Shown here one piece after another: positions 1 through 8,827 of a stretch of DNA of 64,000 nt (position 1 is its first letter; each line of letters opens with the position of its first letter). A program made the translations under genes and the position numbers. A model generated the notes under the pieces. It saw nothing but the letters and a program-made list of their open reading frames with translations, did no database searches and was not told the DNA's origin. The DNA lies in assembly GCA_903873705.1 (NCBI GenBank), contig CAIQPK010000072.1, forward strand, positions 1-64,000, in the 5' to 3' direction. Source of the stretch: an uncultured Acidobacteriota bacterium. Its GTDB lineage: Bacteria; Acidobacteriota; Terriglobia; Terriglobales; Acidobacteriaceae.

Positions 1-375
1 AAGAGCTTGGGGCATGGAGAAGTGGAAATCGCTACGCGCTTCCCACTTCTCCACACCCCCGACGGCGGCTGTCTGAAATCAGAAATAGCTGCGCTACACT
101 AATCAATCTCGCTGGTACAAAAGATCGGGCAGAGCAGTATGGATCCGGGCTTCGATGGGTGGACAGCGGGGGCCGAAGCGTGCCGATTTCTCCGCGCAAT
201 CTAAAAACTCAAAATCTCCCGCTGCTCAAAGCGGAGAATCAGCTGCGAAGGGCCGACGAGGACCAGGAACAGTCATCTCTCTATCTGACTTTTTCTACGG
301 CACAGCAGCGTTTTCTGGCGGAATTGCGAAGTTTGAACCCTTCGACACAGCAATTCTTGAAGATGTTTGACTAAA

Positions 376-465
376 TGGCGGAGGGAGAGGGATTCGAACC
401 CCCGGAGCCCTTTCGGGCTCAGCGGTTTTCAAGACCGCCTGTTTCAACCACTCACACATCCCTCC
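376..465 (-). tRNA. tRNA-Ser(UGA)
   Basis: Reverse complement GGAGGGATGTGTGAGTGG...GGTCTTGAAAACC...GGTTCGAATCCCTCTCCCTCCGCCA; long variable arm, TGA anticodon, encoded CCA. Confidence 0.95.
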
Positions 466-500
466 GCGAACCGCTCTGTGGATGCCTACAGAAAAGACTA

Positions 501-2306
501 TCAGTTGCCCGCCGGAGTGGAAATCGGGGTTGGCGATTGATGTGCGCCTGTGGCCCAGAAGCTGGGGTCAATATCGGGGAAGATACTATCGCGGGCTTCG
601 ATGGCTGCGAGACGGTTCTCCTGTTCCGCTGAGATGTGCCCGTGGGCTTGCCAGGTAAGCCAGATCTCCTTGATCGCGTTGAACTGGTCGTCGTGGGTGT
701 GGAAACGGAGTTCGGCATAGTCGCGCGCTGCGCCCGTGGTAATGAGGAACTGCCAGTCGGACGACTCCAGCAGCAGCAATTCGCGGCAGAGCTGTTTGAC
801 GATACGCTGGGAGAGCTCCGACTCGCGCCACCTGTGGCCGGAGCAGACCTCGCGGGTGAAGAGTTCTGCGGGATAAATGTGGGTGTACGTCCAGGCGGTG
901 TCAGGATTCATCCAGACGTGGTTGGTTCCCTCGGCGCCCCAGGAGCCCTCGTGCATGGCGATAAATCCTGCGCGGGGGAAGCGGTCGAGGTAGTCCGAGC
1001 AGTTGATGAGGGCGATGTCGTTGGGATAGTCGTTCAGATTGCGCGCCACTGCTTCCAGCCACATGGGTCCCTCGAACCACCAATGGCCGAAGAGTTCTGC
1101 ATCGAACGGTGAGCAGAGGATGGGCGGCAACTCCTTGCTGAAGCCCGGTTGCAGGGTCTCGCGGACCAAGTGCAAGAAGTGGGCTGCGTGGCTGGCGACG
1201 CGCTCAGCCGCGGCGTGGGGGTAGTAGGGTTCCTTGTCAGCCATGTCGACACGGGGGCCGGAGATCTTCCAGTAGCGGTGGCCGCCGGGCCAGCGTTTCT
1301 TGTGGAAGTCGAGATAGTTGGGGTCACCGGGGTAGCCGGCGTCGCCGGACCACACCTGTACACCGGTGCGGGGATCGCGTGGGAAGACGGTCGTGGCGTA
1401 GCGCTTGTCGTATGGCCCGTCGACGAAATAAGGCTGATAAAGGTTGCGGTCCTGCTTCTGGACCAGCGTTGCGGACTCAGGGCTGGCGATGGAGCCGCGC
1501 GCAACGGGGTAGGGAGAGGTAGCGCGGGCGGACTCTTCGACGAGGTGCGTATCGACGAAAAAGTACTCGATATCGCTTTCTGAAAGTGCCTGCTCCACGC
1601 CGATGCGATTGAACCCAGGAGCCGTGGGCGAGCCGTCGGCGTTCGCGACGGGATAGTTCCAGGAGCCGGCGGGACGATAGCCGCACTCGGGTGCCCACAT
1701 GCCACGGGGGTGTTTGCCGATGTGTCGAATGTGCGCGGCGACGGCGGTGCGCACCTGCGCGCGGACGCTCTCGTCGGTCCCCAGCAGCGGCATGTAGCCG
1801 TGGGTGGCGCCGGAGGTGATGATTTCGATCAAGCCGGCATTGTTGAAGTAGCGAAAGCCGCGGATGATGTCGCCGTCGAGGCGGCGGAAGTCGTCGAGGG
1901 CATCGGTAAAGAATCGCTGCCAGAAGCGGGCGGTCTCGGCGAGGTGCGGTTCGTTGGTGCTGGAGAAAAACGATTCGTCTTCGCGGGCAGCGGTGATCTT
2001 GCGCTCCACATATTTAGGGAACTCTGCCTTGAAGATGGGGTGAGCGAGTTGCTCCAGCAGGATCGGGGAAAGATTGAGGTTGCAGTGGAGGGCGATCCCA
2101 TCGCGCTCCAGGTTGCCCAGAACGCGAAGGAGGGGCAGATAGGTCTCCGCGGCGGCTTCGTGGAGCCACTCCATGCCGTGCGGCCAGGTCCCATGATTCA
2201 CGACGTACGGCAGATGTGCGTGGAGGGTGAAGGTCAGGTATCCGGAGGCTGGCTTTTGGCTGGCTGTGACGGACGCATCCTGAGATAAATCGTGCATCAA
2301 AAACAC
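501..2306 (-). CDS. GH57-family 1,4-alpha-glucan branching protein (DUF1957-like C-terminus)
   Basis: 601 aa; GYLTFTLHAHLPYV N-terminus, MWAPECGYRP and SPFDAELFGHWWFEGP motifs typical of GH57 branching enzymes. Confidence 0.9.
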   Translation of the reverse strand: MFLMHDLSQDASVTASQKPASGYLTFTLHAHLPYVVNHGTWPHGMEWLHEAAAETYLPLLRVLGNLERDGIALHCNLNLSPILLEQLAHPIFKAEFPKYVERKITAAREDESFFSSTNEPHLAETARFWQRFFTDALDDFRRLDGDIIRGFRYFNNAGLIEIITSGATHGYMPLLGTDESVRAQVRTAVAAHIRHIGKHPRGMWAPECGYRPAGSWNYPVANADGSPTAPGFNRIGVEQALSESDIEYFFVDTHLVEESARATSPYPVARGSIASPESATLVQKQDRNLYQPYFVDGPYDKRYATTVFPRDPRTGVQVWSGDAGYPGDPNYLDFHKKRWPGGHRYWKISGPRVDMADKEPYYPHAAAERVASHAAHFLHLVRETLQPGFSKELPPILCSPFDAELFGHWWFEGPMWLEAVARNLNDYPNDIALINCSDYLDRFPRAGFIAMHEGSWGAEGTNHVWMNPDTAWTYTHIYPAELFTREVCSGHRWRESELSQRIVKQLCRELLLLESSDWQFLITTGAARDYAELRFHTHDDQFNAIKEIWLTWQAHGHISAEQENRLAAIEARDSIFPDIDPSFWATGAHQSPTPISTPAGN

Positions 2307-2438
2307 ACCTCTAAAGGGTTGTGGAGGTCGACGTACCTAGAATGCAGGAAGCTGGCCGGAGACGAGCGTCTCCTTATGATCAATATAGTCGCAGCCTGGC
2401 GAGCGAGCCAGACGTGCGATGATGACAAAAAGAAGCAG

Positions 2439-2460
2439 GCGCGACCTGGAGTGGTCGCGC
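2439..2460 (-). terminator. Probable Rho-independent terminator downstream of BON-domain gene
   Basis: GCGCGACC-N6-GGTCGCGC hairpin; minus-strand read continues CTGCTTCTTTTTG. Confidence 0.6.
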
Positions 2461-2478
2461 CCGTGTTCGCTGCAAGAC

Positions 2479-3576
2479 TTAGCGAGGAGGGCGTTGCTGC
2501 AGTCCGGGGACGTCGTCGGGGTCATCCGAGCGCCCTACGCTGCGCACGCTGAGGCCGTTTGCGAGCCGGAAGCGAACCACGCTTTCGGAGAGGATCTGCA
2601 CCTGTTCGCCGCGCGTGACGCCGTTGGCGACACCACCTGCCCCGGCACCGACACCGGCGCCAATGGCTGCACCCTTACCTCCGCCGAAGATGCCGCCGAG
2701 GATGGCTCCCACGGCTGCGCCACCGCCGACTTTCTCCGCTGTGTTCTTGCCGCGGCCCTTGCCTTCGAGTGTGTAGGGCTCCGTGGCGATCGCAATGTGT
2801 TCCCCGCGGCGGGTAATGCCGGTCAGCTCCACCGAGAGCAGAGAATTTCCCTTGTAATGACCGGCTTCATGAACGCTGACGACGCGGCCGGTAACGGAAG
2901 CCCCGGCCGGAATGGCCACATCGCCGTCGACAACGACGTTGTTGGTCACGATGCCGGAGAAAGGTGTGCCTTCTTCAGTGGTGGCGCTATCGAGTGTCTG
3001 GTTAATGCGCACCGAGATGGCAGCGCCGCCGGGAACAAAGACGGTATGGATAGCCGGGGGCGCGGGACGCTCGATAGGTGCCGGGGGAAGCTGGGCAGTC
3101 TGTACGGGTACCTGCTGGACGGGCGCGGACGCCGGGGCGGGAGCCGGACCCTGGTCATACGAAGGTGGCGGCGGAAGGGCCTGGTGGCTGGCGATGATCT
3201 GCCGCTCCTGTTTGGTGGCCGTTCGCGGAGCGGTGGGAGCGTCGGGTGTCGTGATCGTGGGCGCGAGAGCGACGCGCTGAATGGTGAGGTTGTTGACGAC
3301 CTCCCGGACGCCGGTGACGCGGGCTGCGTCCTGGGCTGCCACGAGTCGCGCGGTATCGTTTGTGACGTCGCCGTTCAGCGTGACGACACCGCTGACGACC
3401 GTGGGCGTTACGGCCTCGCTGGCAATGGCGGCATCGCTGGCCAGCGCGGTGTGGATGTTATTGGTGAGGGTGGCATCGTCGATGGGAGCCTTTTTGCAGC
3501 CGCAGATCAGGGCAAGCGAAAAGGCTGCCGTCAGCAGGGAGGATCGGAAGGTAAGGCGAATCAGTGGGTGGCTCAT
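2479..3576 (-). CDS. BON-domain lipoprotein-like protein with glycine-zipper region
   Basis: 366 aa from MSHPLIRLTFRSS (GGAGAG upstream); lipobox-like LALICGC; BON-like VVTLNGDVTNDTARLVAAQDAARVTGVREVVNNL; Gly-rich GAILGGIFGGGKGAAIGAGVGAGAGG. Confidence 0.75.
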   Translation of the reverse strand: MSHPLIRLTFRSSLLTAAFSLALICGCKKAPIDDATLTNNIHTALASDAAIASEAVTPTVVSGVVTLNGDVTNDTARLVAAQDAARVTGVREVVNNLTIQRVALAPTITTPDAPTAPRTATKQERQIIASHQALPPPPSYDQGPAPAPASAPVQQVPVQTAQLPPAPIERPAPPAIHTVFVPGGAAISVRINQTLDSATTEEGTPFSGIVTNNVVVDGDVAIPAGASVTGRVVSVHEAGHYKGNSLLSVELTGITRRGEHIAIATEPYTLEGKGRGKNTAEKVGGGAAVGAILGGIFGGGKGAAIGAGVGAGAGGVANGVTRGEQVQILSESVVRFRLANGLSVRSVGRSDDPDDVPGLQQRPPR

Positions 3577-3847
3577 ATTTTCTCTCCGAAAATTCTTCGC
3601 GGCTGTGGAGCAGTCTATTGTCTCGCCATGGGATGAGTGGCGACACGTTAAAGTTAGACTTTTTTCCTGCTTTTTCGGGGTGTGTGCCGGACTTATCGGG
3701 GTGTGAAAAGCGTCTAATTGATTGTGGCGGCGGATTTCGCGCAACCTTGAAGGGAAACGCGGCATCCACAAGCTGAGACAGTTAGCCCGGGAAGGTGCGA
3801 TGATTCCTTTTGGGCCTGCTTTGGGAATGAGAAAACAGGAGAGTGCG

Positions 3848-4273
3848 ATGGCGGACAATGATAACGGCGTAAGCGGATTTGGATGGTTCTTGGCGGGTCT
3901 GGGTATTGGCGCGCTGGTGGGTGTACTGTATGCGCCGAAGTCTGGCAAGGAAACGCGGGACGACCTGGTAGCAGGAGCACTCGACGCCCGTGACAAGGCG
4001 CAGGAGTATTACGCGCAGGGTACGCAGGCAGCGACAGAGTATGTCGAAAAGGGCAAGCAAGCCGCCAGCGAGTACGTTGATAAGAGCAAGGAAGTTGCGG
4101 GCCAGTACGTGGACAAAGGCAAGGAGTATTACGACAAGGGCCGTACTCAGTGGACGGAGTACGTCGACAAGGGCAAGGGCCTGATCCAGAACCAGGCTGA
4201 CAAGGTGGCCGCCGCCGTTGACGCGGGCAAGGAAGCCTACGTGAAGACTGCTGGCGACCAGCCGCAGGCATAA
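3848..4273 (+). CDS. YtxH domain-containing protein with repeated YVDKGKE-type segments
   Basis: 142 aa; FLAGLGIGALVGVLYAPKSGKETR is the YtxH signature; AGGAGAG upstream of ATG. Confidence 0.8.
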   Translation: MADNDNGVSGFGWFLAGLGIGALVGVLYAPKSGKETRDDLVAGALDARDKAQEYYAQGTQAATEYVEKGKQAASEYVDKSKEVAGQYVDKGKEYYDKGRTQWTEYVDKGKGLIQNQADKVAAAVDAGKEAYVKTAGDQPQA

Positions 4274-4290
4274 CGTCATTGACGCGGTAC

Positions 4291-4316
4291 GAAGGGCCGG
4301 TTCACGCCGGCCCTTC
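4291..4316. terminator. Strong hairpin after YtxH gene (10-bp perfect stem, no clear T tract)
   Basis: GAAGGGCCGG-TTCACG-CCGGCCCTTC. Confidence 0.45.
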
Positions 4317-4407
4317 AACGCGTGCGGCCAAGCGTATTCTTAAGCGTGGACGCTGATGAACGCGACGCGAAGGCCGGATGCGTATCCGGAAGAGATGAGG
4401 AGTTGCG

Positions 4408-4983
4408 ATGACCGCCCTGTATAGCTTGTCGATGGCTTTGTGGCAGACGCCCGATCCGGGCCTGCCTTCTCGCGATGAACACTGGCTGCTATGGTGCATC
4501 GCCTTGATCGCCGGTGCGATGGCGCTGCAGGCCGTGGTGACGGTGGTGGCGGGTTTGCGCGCTTTGAAGATGCTGAATGAATTCAAGAGCCTTGCAGCGG
4601 ATCTGCATTCGCAGGCCATGCCGATCATGCGCCAGACGACGGAGTTGATGAACGACGTGTCGCCCAAGGTGCGCGCGGTTACGGAAAACGTCACGCAGAT
4701 CAGCTACACCGTTCGCGAGAAGGTTGACGAAGTTGGCGAGACGGTAAGCCAGCTCAATCGGACGATGCAGATTTCGAATGAGAAGGCGCGAGCGCAGGTA
4801 GACCACGTGGACCGGATGGTGAGTTCCGCCCTGGCAACGACCGAAGAAGTGACCGAAACCGTGACCAACGGCATTCGTGGGCCATTGCGGCAGATAGCGG
4901 GTTTGATCACCGGTCTGCGCGTCGGGATCGAAACACTGGTAAGGAACTTTTCGCCAAAGGATGGACCCGGGACACGACTCTAG
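4408..4983 (+). CDS. DUF948-like membrane-anchored coiled-coil protein
   Basis: 191 aa; single N-terminal TM then heptad-rich MRQTTELMNDVSPKVRAVTENVTQISYTVREKVDEVGETV. Confidence 0.6.
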   Translation: MTALYSLSMALWQTPDPGLPSRDEHWLLWCIALIAGAMALQAVVTVVAGLRALKMLNEFKSLAADLHSQAMPIMRQTTELMNDVSPKVRAVTENVTQISYTVREKVDEVGETVSQLNRTMQISNEKARAQVDHVDRMVSSALATTEEVTETVTNGIRGPLRQIAGLITGLRVGIETLVRNFSPKDGPGTRL

Positions 4984-4995
4984 CCGGTAACGCCG

Positions 4996-5026
4996 AAAAG
5001 CGTCCGCCCTGGCGGAGGCTTTTTTA
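4996..5026 (+). terminator. Rho-independent terminator
   Basis: AAAAGCGTCCGCCCTGGCGGAGGCTTTTTT: GC stem followed by T tract. Confidence 0.75.
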
Positions 5027-5089
5027 TGACAATAACCGGACAAATTCCGGACCCCTCGCTGGCTAAGATCAAAAGGACATCGAGGACCT

Positions 5090-6349
5090 ATGACCGCGGG
5101 AGCGACGACATTTGAAGCCAGCACGGCTGACGTGCTTCCCGCCGGATTTCTGGCAGGAATTGTTGGCTTCTTTTTCTGCTTCCGGGTTCTGATCGTGCTG
5201 CTGGGAGTGCGCGTATTCGGCGCGGACGCGCGGGTGGTTACAGCCCTGGGCCTCGGATTGAATTACACCTTGTTAGGGGTGGTGGCCTTCCACGGTTCTG
5301 GACGCACTCCGCGAACGCTCGGTTCGATACTGCGGTCACCGTGCTACTTCTGGATACTCTTCTTCATTGCGTTTTCCGGCTGCAGCCTGGCGTGGAGTGC
5401 GGCGTATTCACTGACGGCGGCGATGGGTTTCTGGTGTGCCATGGTGGCCGATCTGTTGATGGTGATACTGATGCTACGTACCGGCCCTATCGGCGACATG
5501 TCTTCCGGGCTAATGAAGGGATTCGTCTACGGGGCGTGCTGCGTTGCGGTGGTGGCGTGGATCATGCCGGGCCAAAAGGATCTTCGCCTGGGCGACGATG
5601 AGTTACTTGGGCCCAACCAGATTGGCTATGCTTGCGCCTTCGCCATTTTCTTCGCCCGCTACCTGATGCGCACGAATCAGCGCCGGTGGAAGGTTGCCGC
5701 CGGGTTTCTGGCGATTACGGTCCTGCGCAGCTTGTCCAAGACGACGATCATCGCGTTGATGGCCAGCGAGATTTTTCTGTGGTTCGGAGATAGATCGATA
5801 TCTCGAAAAACGAAGCTGCTGCTGCTCGCCGGCGCCGCGTTGATTGTCGCCCTCTTCTGGGGCCTGCTGTCGTCCTATCTCGATAGCTACGGGGGTGGCA
5901 GTCAAGCGGAGTCGCTAACCGGACGAGTTGGGATATGGACCTACATTCTGGGCCAGGCTGTGGAGCAGCCGTGGATCGGGCACGGGTTTCATTCGGTATG
6001 GAAAGTGATCCCACCTTTCGGGATCGACCAATTTGAAGCTCGCCATGCGCACAACGAAGTCCTCCAGCAGTTTTATGCCTACGGTGTGGTGGGTGTCGTT
6101 ACGCTGGTGGGGCTTTATGGCAGCTTCTTTCGTCAGGTGAGGAGACTTCCCACAGGACGGTTGAAGCCGTTACTTTTTGCTTTGCTGCTGTTTGTTGTTG
6201 TGCGGGGGCTCACGGATACGGAGGTCTTTGACCTGTCGCTGCCGCTTTGGGCGATCGCCATGTTTTCAGTGCTGATTTCCGAGCGTCAAGACGCAAGTGG
6301 CTTTGACACTCAGCAAATCCACCCGCCGCCGGCAACTTCGTCGCCTTGA
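5090..6349 (+). CDS. O-antigen ligase/polymerase (Wzy/WaaL-like) family membrane protein
   Basis: 419 aa polytopic; LTGRVGIWTYILGQAVEQPWIGHGFHS and HAHNEVLQQFYAYGVVG motifs. Confidence 0.8.
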   Translation: MTAGATTFEASTADVLPAGFLAGIVGFFFCFRVLIVLLGVRVFGADARVVTALGLGLNYTLLGVVAFHGSGRTPRTLGSILRSPCYFWILFFIAFSGCSLAWSAAYSLTAAMGFWCAMVADLLMVILMLRTGPIGDMSSGLMKGFVYGACCVAVVAWIMPGQKDLRLGDDELLGPNQIGYACAFAIFFARYLMRTNQRRWKVAAGFLAITVLRSLSKTTIIALMASEIFLWFGDRSISRKTKLLLLAGAALIVALFWGLLSSYLDSYGGGSQAESLTGRVGIWTYILGQAVEQPWIGHGFHSVWKVIPPFGIDQFEARHAHNEVLQQFYAYGVVGVVTLVGLYGSFFRQVRRLPTGRLKPLLFALLLFVVVRGLTDTEVFDLSLPLWAIAMFSVLISERQDASGFDTQQIHPPPATSSP

Positions 6350-7422
6350 TAGAAGACGGCTGATTGGCCCGGAGTGATGGCGCGTTGCGGCTCATCGAAT
6401 GTGGCTTCGATACGGTCATGTCCGATCACGCATAGCGTAGCCATGGCCGGCTCGTGGCGGTGGCGAATCTTGATCGCGACACGGAGAGGCTCACCAGGCT
6501 GAGGGATCGACACCCAGTTCAGCCGGTCGGCCTTCAACGTGTGCGAGTAAAGCATGTCGTCCGTGCCCACCTCGACCGCGTGCGAGTCGGGGTGAATGTT
6601 GAGGACGTAAAGCGGATTGGGGGAACTGAGCCCGAGGCCCTTGCGCTGTCCGACGGTGAAGCCGTGGATGCCCTCATGATGGCCCAGCACGTCTCCATTT
6701 GACGCAACGAGTTCGCCGGAGCTGTCAGGGAGTTCACGGCCCTGCTCGTCGAGATAAGCCTTCAAAAACTGCGAGTAGCTCCCGCCTGGTATGAAGCAGA
6801 TCTCCTGCGAGTCGGGCTTCTGGGCGAGTTCGAGACCCTGCTCGGCAGCCATCTCGCGGACGGCAGGCTTCTGCATCTCGCCGAGAGGGAAGAGCGTCCG
6901 CGAGAGTTGCTCCTGGGTGAGTCCAAAGAGGAAGTAAGTCTGGTCCTTGGAGCGGTCGGCGGGCCGCGAAAGAATCCAGCGGCCGCGCTGCGCGTCGAAG
7001 TGGTTGCGCGCGTAGTGTCCGGTTGCGATGCGGTCGGCACCGATCTGCCGGGCCGTGACCAGGAGTTGATCGAATTTCAGGTGGTTGTTGCAAAGGGTGC
7101 AGGGAATCGGTGTGCGTCCGGCGAGGTATTCGCTGACAAAAGGCCGCACCACTTCCTCTTCGAAACGGTCCTGCGCATTCACCAGGTAGTACGGAATGCC
7201 GATGTGCTCGGCCACGCGGCGGGCATCGTAGACGTCATCAATGGAGCAGCATCGTCCCTGCACGCTCTCTGGCATCCCTTCGCGTCCGGCGAGGCGGCGC
7301 TGGTTCCAGAGCTGCAGAGTGAGGCCGATGAGGTCGTGCCCCTGCGCGTGCAGCAGAGCGGCGACTGCGGAGGAGTCGACCCCTCCGGACATGGCCACGG
7401 CGATGGTGTTATTAGGTGTCAT
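6310..7422 (-). CDS. mnmA: tRNA 2-thiouridine(34) synthase MnmA
   Basis: 370 aa; AMSGGVDSSAVAALL PP-loop, PCTLCN, ATGHYAR, DQTYFL, SQEICFI motifs. Confidence 0.95.
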   Translation of the reverse strand: MTPNNTIAVAMSGGVDSSAVAALLHAQGHDLIGLTLQLWNQRRLAGREGMPESVQGRCCSIDDVYDARRVAEHIGIPYYLVNAQDRFEEEVVRPFVSEYLAGRTPIPCTLCNNHLKFDQLLVTARQIGADRIATGHYARNHFDAQRGRWILSRPADRSKDQTYFLFGLTQEQLSRTLFPLGEMQKPAVREMAAEQGLELAQKPDSQEICFIPGGSYSQFLKAYLDEQGRELPDSSGELVASNGDVLGHHEGIHGFTVGQRKGLGLSSPNPLYVLNIHPDSHAVEVGTDDMLYSHTLKADRLNWVSIPQPGEPLRVAIKIRHRHEPAMATLCVIGHDRIEATFDEPQRAITPGQSAVFYQGDEVAGGGWIC

Positions 7423-7555
7423 AGCGCTAAGAGGGACGCCGGCGTTGAGAAAACCCGTGCAGTTCCTGCCATCTCCATGATAACGGTTGCGGGGGAGCAG
7501 AGGGTTATCATGGAGGTTTGGCCGCCGGGCTATTGAAGCGCAAGAGTGGATGCGA

Positions 7556-8806
7556 ATGAGTTCAGAGCAGCAAAAACATATCGACGCACGGTGGGCGCTG
7601 CCGTTTCTCGGCGTGGCCTGTGCCGTGGGGGTGGCGTCGATTTACTTCAATCAGCCACTGTTGAGCGTGATGGGCAAAGACTTCGGCGCAAGCGATCACG
7701 CCATGGGCTTTGTCGCCGTCGCGACCCAGGTCGGCTATGCGATCGGTGTGCTGTTCTTCGTTCCACTGGGCGACGTTGCAGAGCGGCGCGCGCTGATGAT
7801 GCGCCTTTACGCCGGGGTGTCGCTGGCCCTGGCTGCCGCAGCTTTTGCTCCGGGCATCGCATGGATGATCGCAGCGAGCGTCGCGATCGGGCTGATGGCG
7901 TCGGTAACCCACGTCGCGTTGCCGATGGCCGCAGAGCTGGCAACGGAAGAGAAGCGCGGCCAGGCGATCGGCACAGTTATGACGGGGCTCCTGCTGGGGA
8001 TACTACTGGCACGAACGTTTGCGGGCTGGGTCAGCCATCTTGGATCGTGGCGAACTGTGTTTCTCGTAGCAGCCGTGATCAACGCTGCATTCGTTCCGAT
8101 GATCTACGCCGTTATGCCAAAGCTGCAGCCTCGCCGCACGTTGCGTTACAGCGATGCCATGCGTTCGCTGTGGACGTTATTCAAGACAGAGCCGACGCTG
8201 CGCGATGCCTGCATCGTGGGCGCCCTGGTCTTCGGCGGATTCAGTTCCTTCTGGACTACGCTGACGTTCCTGCTGAACTCCCACTACCACATGGGACCGG
8301 AAGTGGCCGGTACGTTTGGCCTGATCGGCGCCACGGGTGCGATGATTGCTCCGATCGCCGGGCGCATGGGAGACCGTAATGGAGCGCGCGCCGTGGTGAC
8401 GATCGCTGGCGGCGTGCTGACGGTCGCGTACCTCTGGCTCTGGCTCAACGAACACGCACCGGTAAGTGTGGCGCTGCACATGGTGGGGCTGGTGATCGGC
8501 GTGATCGTGCTGGATGCCGGGACGCAGATGATGCAGGTCGGCAACCAGACCCGCATCTTCAGTCTCGATCAGAGCGCGCGCAGCCGCATTAACACGGTGT
8601 ATATGACGGTGTACTTTGCGGGCGGGGCTATTGGGTCGGCTCTGGCAAGCTGGGTGTGGTCACGGTGGCAGTGGGACGGCGTTTGCGCGCTCGCGTTAGC
8701 GCTGGTGCTGCTGGCCGGAGTGAGGCACGCCATGGGGCGAGGCCGCGGAACGAAGGACGGCCCTGGCAACGATGCGGAAGCCGAGTTCATGTGGTCCGAA
8801 GGTTGA
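7556..8806 (+). CDS. MFS transporter
   Basis: 12-TM-like; ASIYFNQPLLSVMGKDFG...PLGDVAERRALM; start chosen at MSSEQQKHIDARW. Confidence 0.85.
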   Translation: MSSEQQKHIDARWALPFLGVACAVGVASIYFNQPLLSVMGKDFGASDHAMGFVAVATQVGYAIGVLFFVPLGDVAERRALMMRLYAGVSLALAAAAFAPGIAWMIAASVAIGLMASVTHVALPMAAELATEEKRGQAIGTVMTGLLLGILLARTFAGWVSHLGSWRTVFLVAAVINAAFVPMIYAVMPKLQPRRTLRYSDAMRSLWTLFKTEPTLRDACIVGALVFGGFSSFWTTLTFLLNSHYHMGPEVAGTFGLIGATGAMIAPIAGRMGDRNGARAVVTIAGGVLTVAYLWLWLNEHAPVSVALHMVGLVIGVIVLDAGTQMMQVGNQTRIFSLDQSARSRINTVYMTVYFAGGAIGSALASWVWSRWQWDGVCALALALVLLAGVRHAMGRGRGTKDGPGNDAEAEFMWSEG

Positions 8807-8827
8807 ACTCCGGCGGCAGGGATTTGG

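Noticed and set aside
2419-3636. 405-aa plus-strand ORF opposite the BON gene
   Set aside because: Gly/Arg/Asp-rich shadow ORF; the opposite strand has signal peptide, lipobox and BON motif
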